From Elioraea tepidiphila DSM 17972 (lineage in GTDB: Bacteria > Pseudomonadota > Alphaproteobacteria > Acetobacterales > Acetobacteraceae): a stretch of 64,000 bases of DNA. Positions within the stretch are counted from its first letter, which is position 1. Every line of letters starts with the position of its first letter. The position numbers were made by a program, and so were the translations under genes. Of this stretch, positions 44,223 through 52,685 are shown piece after piece. The notes under the pieces were generated by a model, which had not been told where the DNA came from, searched no databases, and saw only the letters and a list, made by a program, of their open reading frames with translations. The DNA is taken from the NCBI RefSeq assembly GCF_000378465.1, contig NZ_KB899924.1:1-64000 (forward strand), given 5' to 3'.

Positions 44223-44327
44223 GGCGGGGAATCCGGACCGGGGCTGACGCCACGCCCCGTACACCGACCAGTGCTTCAGGAAAAATTCAATGTATGATCC
44301 GATGCGTTCTACAGAAGCGAACGATCC
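44223..44327. promoter_or_regulatory. divergent promoter region between dabB and the LysR gene
   Basis: 105 bases with an AT-rich centre (44276-44300). TTCTACAGAA (44310-44319) is a perfect palindrome (TTCT-AC-AGAA) 9 bases before the LysR start. LysR proteins normally bind such divergent regions and control both sides, so this is the likely binding site for the adjacent regulator. Confidence 0.5.
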
Positions 44328-45215
44328 ATGCCCGCCCTGAACTACCGCCACCTGCGCTACTTCCGCGCGATCGCCCGCGAGGGCAGCCTGACCGGCGCGG
44401 CGCGGCGGCTGAACGTCGCCCCGTCCGCGCTGTCGATCCAACTGCGCGCCCTCGAGGATGCGCTCGGCCATCCGCTGTTCGAACGCACCGGCCGCACGCT
44501 GAAGCTCACGGAAGCAGGGCGCATCGCGCTCGACCATGCCGAGACGATCTTCCGCACCGGCGACGACCTCGTCGCCCGGCTCAAGGGCCAGGCGGCGGCG
44601 CAACAGGTGCTGCGCATCGGCGCCGTCGCGACGCTCTCGCGGAACTTCCAGCTCGGGCTGCTCGGTCCGCTGATCGGTCGGGAGGACGTGGAACTGGTCG
44701 TGCGCTCAGGCGGCCTCGCCGAGCTGCTGGCGCAGCTGGCGGCGCATCAGCTCGACCTCGTGCTGTCGAATGCGCCGATGCCCCGGGACGCCGAGACGCC
44801 GTGGCAGAGCCTGCTGCTCGACCAGCAGCCGGTCAGCCTCGTCGGCCGGGCGCGGCGGCGGCGGTTCCGGTTTCCCGCCGACCTCGACGGGGCGCCGATG
44901 GTGCTGCCCTCGCCGGCATCGGCGCTGCGCACGGCCTTCGACCTGCTGGTCGAACAGGCGGGCGTGCGGCCGCGCATCCTGGCCGAGATCGACGACATGG
45001 CGATGCTGCGGCTGTTCGCGCGCGAGAGCCCTGCCCTCGCGCTCGTGCCCCCGGTCGTGGTGCGCGACGAACTGGCGAGCGGGCGGCTGCGCGAACTCTG
45101 CGTGGTCCCCGGTCTGACCGAGACCTTCTACGGGATCACCTTGAGCCGGCGCTTCCCGAACCCGCTCCTGCGCGCGGTCCTGCGCGCGGGGAGCGCTACA
45201 GAACCTCGACGCTGA
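44328..45215 (+). CDS. LysR family regulator, likely for dabBA
   Basis: A 295-residue LysR-type transcription factor. The N-terminal HTH is YFRAIAREGSLTGAARRLNV followed by APSALSIQLRALEDALG (about 11-48), and the rest is the periplasmic-binding-like effector domain. NhaR/CbbR-like features include LNYRHLRYFRAIAREGS and the RIGAVATLSRNFQ strand. It is divergent from dabBA by 105 bases, the classic arrangement for a regulator of its neighbour. Low inorganic carbon is the expected cue, by analogy with CbbR/CcmR; that is an inference. Confidence 0.9.
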   Translation: MPALNYRHLRYFRAIAREGSLTGAARRLNVAPSALSIQLRALEDALGHPLFERTGRTLKLTEAGRIALDHAETIFRTGDDLVARLKGQAAAQQVLRIGAVATLSRNFQLGLLGPLIGREDVELVVRSGGLAELLAQLAAHQLDLVLSNAPMPRDAETPWQSLLLDQQPVSLVGRARRRRFRFPADLDGAPMVLPSPASALRTAFDLLVEQAGVRPRILAEIDDMAMLRLFARESPALALVPPVVVRDELASGRLRELCVVPGLTETFYGITLSRRFPNPLLRAVLRAGSATEPRR

Positions 45216-45909
45216 GCGCCTGGCGACCCTTCGGCCCCGTCACCACGGTCGCCTTGACGCGACGGCCGGGCGTCAGGCTCTCCGGCGTGATCGCGCCGAG
45301 CGCGCGCAGCGGCACGAACACATCCGTGCCGTTCTCCGGCACGATGAAGCCGAAGCCCTTGCGCACGTCGAAGAACTTCACCGTGCCGGCAACGATCTCG
45401 GACGGACCGTCGGGAGTGAAGGGGCGTGCGCCGAACTCGCGCCGCGGCGGACGATCGCCCATGCCGCCGCCGAACCCGCCGCCGCCGAAGTCGCGCCGCG
45501 GCGGACGGTCGCCGAACTCGCGCCGCGGCGGACGGTCGCCGAAGCCACCGCCACCGAACCCGCCGCCACCACCGAAGTCGCGGCGCGGCGGGCGATCGCC
45601 GAAGTCGCGCCGCGGCGGACGGTCGCCGAACTCGCGGCGCGGCGGACGATCGCCGCCTTCGGGGATCGGCGCGGCCCCGTGCTTGACCTCGAGGATGCGC
45701 GTGACCTGCCGGCCGCGCGGCACCTCGCCGACCTCGCAGACCAGCACGTCGCCCTGGTCCACTGCGGTCAGCCCGAGCGGGGTCAGCGAACTGACGTGGA
45801 AGAACACGTCCTGCCCGTCGGGCAGGGTCACGAAGCCGAAGCCCTTCGCACGATTGAAGAACTTCACGGGCGCTTCCAGCGAAGCGCCTTCGGGGATGTC
45901 GTCGTCCAA
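45196..45909 (-). CDS. double cold-shock-domain protein with GDRPPRR repeat linker
   Basis: A 237-residue RNA/DNA-binding protein. Cold-shock domain 1 is about 14-75, with RNP motifs KGFGFVTL and DVFFHVSSL. Domain 2 is about 164-237, with KGFGFIVP and DVFVPLRAL. Between them (about 85-160) lie six copies of GDRPPRR(E/D)FG separated by glycine-rich runs, an RGG-like disordered linker that could drive RNA binding or condensation. The underlying DNA is a tandem repeat (about 45420-45655). The proposed start is TTG at 45909; no in-frame ATG gives a full first domain. The 3' end overlaps the LysR gene end by 20 bases (convergent). Confidence 0.85.
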   Translation of the reverse strand: MDDDIPEGASLEAPVKFFNRAKGFGFVTLPDGQDVFFHVSSLTPLGLTAVDQGDVLVCEVGEVPRGRQVTRILEVKHGAAPIPEGGDRPPRREFGDRPPRRDFGDRPPRRDFGGGGGFGGGGFGDRPPRREFGDRPPRRDFGGGGFGGGMGDRPPRREFGARPFTPDGPSEIVAGTVKFFDVRKGFGFIVPENGTDVFVPLRALGAITPESLTPGRRVKATVVTGPKGRQALSVEVL

Positions 45910-46028
45910 GGGGTGAGCCTGCCTGCGCGGGTGTTATCCGGTTCGTCTCCAGTCGGCACCATAACCGACTCGTGCGGGATGCTACAGCCCCTCTTTGTGC
46001 GTCGCACGGGGGCGGCCGCGACCGGGTC

Positions 46029-46817
46029 CTATTCGGCGGCCAGCGCCACGCTCCGCTGCCCGGCCCGGGCCTCTGCCCGCGCGCGGGCGGCCGCGCCGAA
46101 CGCCTCGAAGATGGCGCGGCTGGCCGCATCCGTCTCGAAATCGTACTCCGGATGCCACTGCACGCCGAGCGCGAAGCCGGGCGCGCCCGGCAGCATCACC
46201 GCCTCGATCGTGCCGTCCGGCGCCGTCGCCTCGACGCGCAGCCCGGGGGCGAGGACGGCGATCCCCTGATTGTGAAGACTGTTCACCGCAAGGTGCTGTC
46301 CGCCGACGATGGCGGCCAGCGGCGAACCCGTCCGGATCGCGACACGATGCGCCTTGCCGGTGCGCACCGCCGGCAGCGCCTGCTCCGACGGTGTCGAATG
46401 GTCCATCCGACCCGGCAGGTCCTGGATGCGCTGGTCGAGCGTGCCGCCGAGCGCGACGTTCAGTTCCTGCATCCCGCGGCAGATCGCGAGCAGCGGCACG
46501 CCCTCGGCGACCGCCGCACGGATCAGCGGCAGGGTGACGGCATCGCGCGCCGGATCCTCGGGCGTGCCGTCAGGGTGCGGCGGGCCGCCATAGCGGGCCG
46601 GCTCGACGTTGCTGCGGCTGCCGGTGAGCACCAGCCCGTCCAGGATGCCCAGCCAGGCATGCACGTCCGCCCGCTCGCCCATCGCCGGGATCAGGCAGGG
46701 CAGCCCGCCGACGATCAGGTCGACGGCGCGGATATAGGTGTCGGACGCCGCGTGGTTCGGTGTCGCGAAGATGCCGAACGGCTTGACGCAGCAGGAGATC
46801 CCGATGACGGGCTTCAT
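46029..46817 (-). CDS. gamma-glutamyl-GABA hydrolase family protein (PuuD-like)
   Basis: A 262-residue class I glutamine-amidotransferase-fold hydrolase. PuuD cleaves gamma-glutamyl-GABA in the putrescine pathway. The nucleophile cysteine is in LLAICRGMQELNVALGG (about 112-128) and the catalytic His and Glu are in FALGVQWHPEYDF near the C-terminus. The N-terminus MKPVIGISCCVKPFG and YIRAVDLIVGGLPCLIP are family-typical. ATG 46817 is used in preference to an in-frame start at 46925. No other puu gene is adjacent, but a PuuB-like oxidase is at 59981. Other gamma-glutamyl amides remain possible substrates. Confidence 0.88.
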   Translation of the reverse strand: MKPVIGISCCVKPFGIFATPNHAASDTYIRAVDLIVGGLPCLIPAMGERADVHAWLGILDGLVLTGSRSNVEPARYGGPPHPDGTPEDPARDAVTLPLIRAAVAEGVPLLAICRGMQELNVALGGTLDQRIQDLPGRMDHSTPSEQALPAVRTGKAHRVAIRTGSPLAAIVGGQHLAVNSLHNQGIAVLAPGLRVEATAPDGTIEAVMLPGAPGFALGVQWHPEYDFETDAASRAIFEAFGAAARARAEARAGQRSVALAAE

Positions 46818-46937
46818 GGGTGGCAGGTCGTGCTCACGGTCGCCGACACGATACGACAGTATCCGCGACCGATTGCGGCACGGTAAAGACCGGATCGCCG
46901 CCGCACCGTCATCACCAGCGCGCATGGGTGGGCGCGA

Positions 46938-47558
46938 TCAGTCCGTGAGCACCCCGTGCTGGCGCAGGAAGCCCAGCAGCGGCAGGAGCGGCAGGCCCAG
47001 GATCGCCCCGTGCTCGCCCTCGATCGCCGAGAACAGACGGATGCCGAGCCCTTCCACCTGGTAGGCGCCGACACTCCGCGTCACCGCCTCGCCCACGGCA
47101 TCAAGGTAGGCGTCGATGGCGACATCGCTCAGGGCGCGCATCACGAGACGGGGCGTGGCGACATGCTGCCAGACGCGCACCCCGCCGCGCAGGCACAGGA
47201 TCGCCGTGACCAGCGTGTGGCGCTGGCCGGCGAGCGCGCGCAACTGCTCGCGCGCGCCCGCACGGTCCGTCGGCTTGTCGAACCAGCGCTCGCCGCAGAC
47301 CAGGATCTGATCGGCGCCGATCACGAGCGCGCCCGGCTGGCGCTCGCTGATGCGCCGCGCCTTCAGCTCGGCGAGCAGCAGGGCGCACTCCGCCGGATCG
47401 AGCCCGTCGGCGCGCGCGCTCTCCTTGATCGCCGCCTCGTCCACACCGGGCGCCGCGGTCTCGAAGGCGAGCCCGGCGGCGCGCAGCAGCGCCGCACGGG
47501 TGGCCGAACCGGACGCGAGCACCAGCGGCGGGGCCTCCGCCTGCAGCAGGCCGTTCAC
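46938..47558 (-). CDS. maf: Maf family nucleotide pyrophosphatase
   Basis: A 206-residue house-cleaning nucleoside triphosphate pyrophosphatase acting on modified or non-canonical nucleotides. The N-terminal motif is [19 protein letters not shown]. The metal-binding [19 protein letters not shown] and the [10 protein letters not shown] strand are present, and the C-terminal [20 protein letters not shown] is typical. It overlaps the PpsR gene by 4 bases (its start within the upstream stop), so the two are translationally coupled; this pair is common in alphaproteobacteria. Confidence 0.93.
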   Translation of the reverse strand: MNGLLQAEAPPLVLASGSATRAALLRAAGLAFETAAPGVDEAAIKESARADGLDPAECALLLAELKARRISERQPGALVIGADQILVCGERWFDKPTDRAGAREQLRALAGQRHTLVTAILCLRGGVRVWQHVATPRLVMRALSDVAIDAYLDAVGEAVTRSVGAYQVEGLGIRLFSAIEGEHGAILGLPLLPLLGFLRQHGVLTD

Positions 47559-48418
47559 GGCGAGGGGCCGGTCGGCCGTGCGCCCTCGGCCCGGCGCCGC
47601 TCCCAGGTCTCCATGAGCTGGATGACGGTGGTGGCGGTCTCCTCGATAGACCGCCGGGTGACGTCGATCACCGGCCAGCCGCGCGCCGCGCAGAGCCGCT
47701 TGGCGGCGACCAACTCGCGCTTGACCTCCTCCGGATCGATGTACGCGCTCTCAGCCACATGGGTGCGGGGCGCGCCGATCATGCTCAGCCGGTGGCGGCG
47801 GATCTCGATCAGCGCCTCCACCGCGATGGTGAGGCCGATGATCGGCCGCTCGGCGCGGTCCAGCACCGCCGGCGGAGGCACGCCCGGGATGAGCGGAATA
47901 TTGGCCGCCTTGATGCCACGGTTGGCCAGATAGAAGCTGGTCGGGGTCTTCGAGCTGCGCGACACGCCGACCAGGATCACATCGGCCTCCAGGATTCCTT
48001 CCTCGCCCTGGCCGTCGTCATGCGCGAGCACGTAATGCATCGCGTCGATCCGGCGGAAATAGTCGGCATCCAGCACGTATTGCCGCCCAGGCTTGCCCGC
48101 ACTCGCGGTGCCCACATACGCGGTCAGCATGTCGAGCGTCGGATCGAGCACCGACACCGCCGGCAGGCCGAGCCGCTGGCAGAAGCTCTCCAGTTCGGCG
48201 CGCAGGCTGCGATCGGTGAGCGTGTAGAGCACGGGCCCGGGCTCGTGCTCGATGCCGTCCAGAACCCGGTCGAGCTGGAACCGGCTGCGGATCAACGGCC
48301 AGCGATGCTGCACCGCTGCGATGCCCTCGTACTGGCTCAGACAGGCACGGGCGAGGCTGTTCAAGGTCTCGCCGGTGGCGTCGGAGATCAGATGCAGGTC
48401 GATCCGTCTGCTGGACAT
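47555..48418 (-). CDS. ppsR: PEP synthase/PPDK regulatory protein (DUF299)
   Basis: A 287-residue bifunctional serine/threonine kinase and pyrophosphorylase that switches phosphoenolpyruvate synthase or pyruvate phosphate dikinase on and off. The N-terminus [20 protein letters not shown] is the family opening. The P-loop-like [20 protein letters not shown] is at about 150-169. The C-terminal end has [20 protein letters not shown] 48418 is preferred over the in-frame GTG at 48499. The name here is unrelated to the photosynthesis repressor PpsR. It is divergent from hemE. Confidence 0.92.
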   Translation of the reverse strand: MSSRRIDLHLISDATGETLNSLARACLSQYEGIAAVQHRWPLIRSRFQLDRVLDGIEHEPGPVLYTLTDRSLRAELESFCQRLGLPAVSVLDPTLDMLTAYVGTASAGKPGRQYVLDADYFRRIDAMHYVLAHDDGQGEEGILEADVILVGVSRSSKTPTSFYLANRGIKAANIPLIPGVPPPAVLDRAERPIIGLTIAVEALIEIRRHRLSMIGAPRTHVAESAYIDPEEVKRELVAAKRLCAARGWPVIDVTRRSIEETATTVIQLMETWERRRAEGARPTGPSP

Positions 48419-48736
48419 GATGCGAAGCTGGCCCGCCTGTGGATCGCTGTTGGACCTGGGGACAACGTCCACCCGGGGCCGCACCGGCCGATCGGTCACG
48501 CCGAGAAGGTGCAGCCTGCGGCATCCGGACGGTACAGGGGACGATGCCGACAGGAGACGCGGGGATCAAGGGCATGGCACGCCGGAACCGGCGCCCGGAG
48601 CCCGCCCGAAGCCACCATCGCCCTGTGGACCGCTCTGTGGATGGCCTCGGGCCGACCGTGGTTCCCCATGATCCACAACATCTACCACTGTCACCACACT
48701 TCTCTTTTTAGGATCGAACAGTCAGGGTGTCTGTGC
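48419..48736 (+). promoter_or_regulatory. divergent region between ppsR and hemE
   Basis: 318 bases without a gene. An AT-rich segment (48665-48720, including CTTCTCTTTTTAGG) lies just before hemE and is the likely promoter zone. No riboswitch or clear operator was recognised. The GGCACGCCGGAACCGGCGCC segment at 48583-48602 could form a hairpin. Confidence 0.35.
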
Positions 48737-49783
48737 ATGGAGACGACGACGATCACCCGTAAGCCGTTCCTCGCCGCGCTCTCGGGCGAGGTCGTGCGGC
48801 CAGCGCCGATCTGGCTGATGCGCCAGGCCGGCCGCTACCTGCCGGAGTACCGGGCCGTGCGGGCGCGCGCGCCCGACTTCCTCCGGTTCTGCCTGACGCC
48901 GAAGCTCGCGACCGAGGTCACGCTGCAACCGATCCGGCGCTTCGGCTTCGATGCGGCGATCCTGTTCAGCGACATCCTGGTGCCGCCTTACGCGCTCGGC
49001 CATGGCGTACGCTTCGAGACCGGCGAGGGGCCGGTGCTCGACCGCGTGACTGGTGCCGCGCAGGTCGAGGCGCTCGATCTCGCTCGGGCGCGCGAGGTCT
49101 GGGCGCCGGTGATGGAGACGGTCCGGCGCCTGCGCGGTGCCTTGCCGCCGGCGACCGCGCTGATCGGTTTTGCCGGCGCGCCGTTCACCGTGGCGGCCTA
49201 CATGGTCGAGGGTGGCGGGTCGCGCGACTTCGCCGAGACGAGGCGGATGGCCTTCGCCGAGCCCGCCCTGTTCGGCGCGCTGGTGGCGCGACTGGAGGAG
49301 GCGACGATCGACTACCTGTCCGCCCAGGCCGAGGCCGGTGCCGAGGCGCTGATGCTGTTCGATTCCTGGGCCGGTGTGCTCTCGCCCGGGCAGTTCCGGC
49401 GCTGGGTAGTCGCCCCGACCGCGCGCATCGCGGCCGCGCTACGGGCGCGTTTCCCCACCGTGGGGCTGATCGGGTTCCCGCGCGGCGCCGGGCCGATGCT
49501 CCGCGCCTATGCCGAGGCGGCCGGCGTACAGGCGGTCGGCATCGACACGGCGATGCCCGCATCCTGGGCGGCGCGGGAGCTGCCGGCAGGGATGCCAGGC
49601 CAGGGCAACATCGATCCGATGGCGCTGGTCGCTGGTGGTGATGCCCTCGCCGAGGAGGTGCGCTCGCTGATGCAGGCGGTCGCGGGCCGGCCCTGGATCG
49701 TCAATCTCGGGCATGGGATCGTGCCGCAGACGCCGCCCGAGCATGTGGCCGCGCTGGTCGAGATGGTCAGGTCTGCGGCGTGA
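48737..49783 (+). CDS. hemE: uroporphyrinogen decarboxylase
   Basis: A 348-residue cytosolic enzyme that removes four carboxyl groups from uroporphyrinogen III to give coproporphyrinogen III. The signature PIWLMRQAGRYLPEYRAVRA (about 27-46) carries the substrate-binding Arg. DAAILFSDILVPPYALG supplies the conserved Asp. GFAGAPFTVAAYMVEGGGS and the C-terminal VNLGHGIVPQTPPEHV are typical. ATG 48737 fits. It is followed after 59 bases by hemH, giving a two-gene late-heme unit; hemN lies 5 kb further on. Confidence 0.96.
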   Translation: METTTITRKPFLAALSGEVVRPAPIWLMRQAGRYLPEYRAVRARAPDFLRFCLTPKLATEVTLQPIRRFGFDAAILFSDILVPPYALGHGVRFETGEGPVLDRVTGAAQVEALDLARAREVWAPVMETVRRLRGALPPATALIGFAGAPFTVAAYMVEGGGSRDFAETRRMAFAEPALFGALVARLEEATIDYLSAQAEAGAEALMLFDSWAGVLSPGQFRRWVVAPTARIAAALRARFPTVGLIGFPRGAGPMLRAYAEAAGVQAVGIDTAMPASWAARELPAGMPGQGNIDPMALVAGGDALAEEVRSLMQAVAGRPWIVNLGHGIVPQTPPEHVAALVEMVRSAA

Positions 49784-49842
49784 CGGGCTGGACGCACGGG
49801 CAGCTGATCCCACTTCCGGCGAACGAGTAAGAGGTGGCGCCT

Positions 49843-50970
49843 ATGGAGACTGCGACGACGCTCGAGCTGATGGACCGGCCGAAGCCGGCGCGGGCCAGCC
49901 CGCGCGTGGCGATCGTGCTGTTCAACCTCGGCGGACCGGACCGGATCGAGTCCGTGCGCCCGTTCCTCTACAACCTGTTCTCCGACCGCGCGATCATCCG
50001 CGCGCCGGCGCCGATCCGGCAGGTGCTGGCCTGGCTGATCACCCGCAAGCGGCTGGCGCCGGCGACCGAGAACTACGAGATCCTGGGCGGGAAGTCGCCG
50101 CTGCTCGAACTGACCGAGGAGCAGGGGCGCGCGCTGGAAGCGGCACTCGCGCCCGAGATGACCGCCAAGTGCTTCATCGCCATGCGCTACTGGCATCCGA
50201 TGAGCGACGAGGCGGCGCGCGCGGTCAAAGCGTGGGGACCGGACGAGGTGATCCTGCTGCCGCTTTATCCGCAGTTCTCGACCACCACTACCGGATCGTC
50301 GCTGGATGCCTGGCGTGAGGCGGCCGCCCGCGCGGGGCTGGTCGCGCCAACCCGGGTGGTCTGCTGCTACCACTCCGATCCCGCCTTCGTCGGCGCGACC
50401 GCGGCGATCGCGCGCCGGGCCTACGATGACGCGCGGGCGGCGCTCGACCCCGCGGTCCCGCTGCGCGTGCTGTTCAGCGCGCACGGCCTGCCGGAGAGCA
50501 TCGTCAAGGCGGGCGATCCCTATCAGTGGCAGGTGGAGCAGACGGTCGCCGCGGTGGCCGCGGCCATGGACGTGCCCGAACTCGACCACGTGGTCTGCTA
50601 CCAGTCGCGCGTGACGCCGCAGGTTTGGATCGGCCCTTCGACCGAGGACGAGCTCAGGCGGGCGGGCGCGGACAAGGTGGCCGTCCTCGTGGTCCCGATC
50701 GCCTTCGTTTCCGAGCACAGCGAGACCCTGGTGGAACTCGACGTCGAGTACCGCGAGGAGGCCGAGCAGTTCGGCGTGCCGGGGTATTTCCGCGCGCCCG
50801 CGCAGAACAGCGACGCCGGGTTCGTCGCCTCGCTCGCAGCACTGGTACGGCGCGCGCGGGGGAGCGATCGGAGCCTGTGCAGTTTCCGCGGCGCGCGCAC
50901 GTGTCCGAAGGTTCATGGCGATTGTCCGCATGCCACGCGGGGGTTTGTGACCGCCAAGGCAACCGTGTAG
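49843..50970 (+). CDS. hemH: ferrochelatase
   Basis: Inserts Fe2+ into protoporphyrin IX (375 aa). Motifs: VLFNLGGPDRIESVRPFLYN near the N-terminus, FIAMRYWHPMSDEA, and the catalytic His in LFSAHGLPESIVKAGDPY (about 205-222). VPIAFVSEHSETLVELDVEY is the late motif with the second conserved His and Glu. ATG 49843 (AGAGG 8 bases upstream) was chosen over the GTG three codons earlier. The C-terminal tail has three cysteines (LCSFRGARTC, then HGDC), spaced C-x7-C-x6-C. Some ferrochelatases bind a [2Fe-2S] cluster through such tails. Confidence 0.94.
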   Translation: METATTLELMDRPKPARASPRVAIVLFNLGGPDRIESVRPFLYNLFSDRAIIRAPAPIRQVLAWLITRKRLAPATENYEILGGKSPLLELTEEQGRALEAALAPEMTAKCFIAMRYWHPMSDEAARAVKAWGPDEVILLPLYPQFSTTTTGSSLDAWREAAARAGLVAPTRVVCCYHSDPAFVGATAAIARRAYDDARAALDPAVPLRVLFSAHGLPESIVKAGDPYQWQVEQTVAAVAAAMDVPELDHVVCYQSRVTPQVWIGPSTEDELRRAGADKVAVLVVPIAFVSEHSETLVELDVEYREEAEQFGVPGYFRAPAQNSDAGFVASLAALVRRARGSDRSLCSFRGARTCPKVHGDCPHATRGFVTAKATV

Positions 50971-50974
50971 AGGC

Positions 50975-51012
50975 GGGGGGCCGCAAGGCCCCCCGCCCCC
51001 CCCCCCCCCCCC
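50975..51012. repeat. hairpin plus 17-base poly-C tract after hemH
   Basis: GGGGGGCC-GCAA-GGCCCCCC (50975-50994) is a perfect 8-bp stem 4 bases after the hemH stop. It is followed by G and then 17 consecutive C (50996-51012). Long homopolymers of this kind are prone to slippage and sequencing error, so the exact count is uncertain. Confidence 0.7.
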
Positions 51013-51061
51013 ACCCCCAGGCCAACGAGGCGCGCAGCGCACTTCGGTAGCGGAGGGGGGT

Positions 51062-51087
51062 CTGGGGGGACCACCGTGGTCCCCCAG
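51062..51087 (+). terminator. rho-independent-like terminator between hemH and lutB
   Basis: CTGGGGGGACCAC pairs with GTGGTCCCCCAG around one base, with a bulged G. It is followed directly by TGTTTTCTTC, the only hairpin in this region with a T-rich tail. It likely ends the hemE-hemH transcript. Confidence 0.6.
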
Positions 51088-51211
51088 TGTTTTCTTCACG
51101 CCCTTGCCGGCTGCGCCGCAAGGCCCCCCGCGCCCCCCCTGGAGGGCGCCCCTCCCGGTGGTCGGGGCGCGGGCCGCGACCAACGGAAGCGCCCCCCGGA
51201 TGCAGGGGGGT

Positions 51212-51234
51212 GTGGGGGACCAGCGTGGTCCCCC
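51212..51234. terminator. hairpin just before lutB
   Basis: GTGGGGGACCA pairs with TGGTCCCCCGC around GCG. It is a close copy of the hairpin at 51062 and ends 24 bases before the lutB start, so it could act on the lutB leader. The region 51012-51240 also repeats CGCAAGGCCCCCCGC (51117-51131, as at 50983-50996). Confidence 0.5.
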
Positions 51235-51257
51235 GCACGTTGCTTCAAGGATTGCTC

Positions 51258-52685
51258 ATGCTGACCACCTCGCCCGCCTTCAAGCAGAACGCCGCCCGGG
51301 CTCTCAACGATCCGGGGCTCCAGAAGGCGCTCGCCAACGTCAAGCCGCGCTTCATCGAGAAGCGCGCCAAGGGTGTGGCCACACTCCCCGAGTTCGAACG
51401 CTTCCGCGAGATCGGCCGCGACCTGAAGAACCACACGATCGCGCATCTCGACTTCTACCTCGACGCCTACGCGCGCGCGGTCGAAGCCCAGGGCGGTCAC
51501 GTGCACTGGGCCGAAACGGCGGAGGACGCTCGGCGCATCGTGCTCGAGATCTGCCGCTCGGTCGGGGCGAAGACCGTCACCAAGGGCAAGTCGATGATCT
51601 CCGAGGAGATCGCGCTGAACGAGCACCTCGAGGCGGCCGGGATCCAGCCGGTGGAGACCGATCTCGGCGAGTACATCCTCCAGCTCCGCAAGGAGCCGCC
51701 GAGCCACATCATCGGCCCGGCCTTCCACCTGAACCGCGAGGACTGGATCGAAGCCTTCAAGAAGAGCCACACGAAGCTCCCGGCGGACCGTGTGTTCAGC
51801 GAGCGGCGCGACCTGATGGCGGAGGCACGCGAGGTGCTGCGCGACCGCTTCCTCGCCGCTGATGTCGGCATCACGGGTGCCAACATGCTGATCGCCGAGA
51901 CCGGCAGTTCCGTGATCGTGACGAACGAGGGCAACGGCGATCTCACCCAGACCCTGCCCAAGGTGCACATCGCGCTCGCGAGTATCGAGAAGGTCGTGCC
52001 GACGCTCGAGGATGCCTGTGTGATCCTGCGCATGCTCGCGCGCAGCGCCGTCGGCCAGGACTTTTCGACCTACGTCACCTTCTCCACCGGCCCGCGCCGC
52101 CCCGAGGACCGCGACGGGCCGGAGCAGTACCATGTCGTGCTGCTCGACAACGGCCGTTCCAACATGGTCGGCACCGAGTTCCAGGACATGCTGCGCTGCA
52201 TCCGCTGCGCGGCCTGCATGAACCACTGCCCCGTCTACGGCTCCGTCGGCGGGCACAGCTATGGCTGGGTGTATCCCGGTCCGATGGGCTCGGTGCTGAC
52301 GCCCTCGCTGATCGGCGTGGACAAGGCGGGGCATCTGCCCAATGCGTCCACCTTCTGCGGCCGCTGCGAAAGCGTCTGCCCGATGAAGATCCCGCTGCCG
52401 AAGATGATGCGGCACTGGCGCGAGCGCGAGTTCGAGCGGCATCTGACGCCGGGTGCCGCGCGCATGGGCCTCGGACTCTGGGCCTGGTTCGCCAAGCGGC
52501 CCGGCGTCTATCGCCTGAGCACGCGGCTCGCGATGCGCGCGCTCGGCCTGCTCGGCCGGCGCCGCGGTCGGTTCTCGTGGCTGCCGCTCGCCAAGGGCTG
52601 GACGGCGGGACGCGACATGCCCGCGCCGGAAGGCGAAACATTCCACGCTCGCTACGCACGGTTGAAGCGCCAGGGTCTCGTCTGA
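51258..52685 (+). CDS. lutB: LutB/LldF-type iron-sulfur protein for L-lactate oxidation
   Basis: A 475-residue protein of the LutB/YkgF family, part of the LutABC complex that oxidises L-lactate to pyruvate in the cytosol or at the membrane. The N-terminal LUD domain contains TVTKGKSMISEEIALNEHL and NEGNGDLTQTLPKVHIAL. The ferredoxin-like region has Cys314, 317, 320 and 324 (CIRCAACMNHCPVYG) and Cys367, 370 and 374 (CGRCESVCPMKIP), enough for two [4Fe-4S] clusters with one ligand elsewhere. It starts 24 bases after a GC hairpin. lutC follows with a TGATG overlap. The usual partner lutA is not next to it. Confidence 0.92.
   Translation: MLTTSPAFKQNAARALNDPGLQKALANVKPRFIEKRAKGVATLPEFERFREIGRDLKNHTIAHLDFYLDAYARAVEAQGGHVHWAETAEDARRIVLEICRSVGAKTVTKGKSMISEEIALNEHLEAAGIQPVETDLGEYILQLRKEPPSHIIGPAFHLNREDWIEAFKKSHTKLPADRVFSERRDLMAEAREVLRDRFLAADVGITGANMLIAETGSSVIVTNEGNGDLTQTLPKVHIALASIEKVVPTLEDACVILRMLARSAVGQDFSTYVTFSTGPRRPEDRDGPEQYHVVLLDNGRSNMVGTEFQDMLRCIRCAACMNHCPVYGSVGGHSYGWVYPGPMGSVLTPSLIGVDKAGHLPNASTFCGRCESVCPMKIPLPKMMRHWREREFERHLTPGAARMGLGLWAWFAKRPGVYRLSTRLAMRALGLLGRRRGRFSWLPLAKGWTAGRDMPAPEGETFHARYARLKRQGLV

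Noticed and set aside
40228-44253. Single 1341-codon open frame over dabA and dabB
   Set aside because: Only the part from 42663 down is DabA. The upstream 530 codons are low-complexity Arg/Ala/Gly sequence and lie over the genuine dabB frame.
45420-45655. Tandem DNA repeats as a CRISPR array
   Set aside because: The repeats are in frame inside the cold-shock protein gene and encode GDRPPRR units; there are no uniform spacers and no cas genes.
47555-48418. PpsR as a photosynthesis repressor, implying phototrophy
   Set aside because: The sequence is the DUF299 PEP synthase regulatory kinase; the shared name is accidental. No bch, crt or puf gene is in the window.
48419-48736. Riboswitch or heme-responsive element before hemE
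   Set aside because: No conserved riboswitch core could be drawn; only an AT-rich promoter-like patch is visible.
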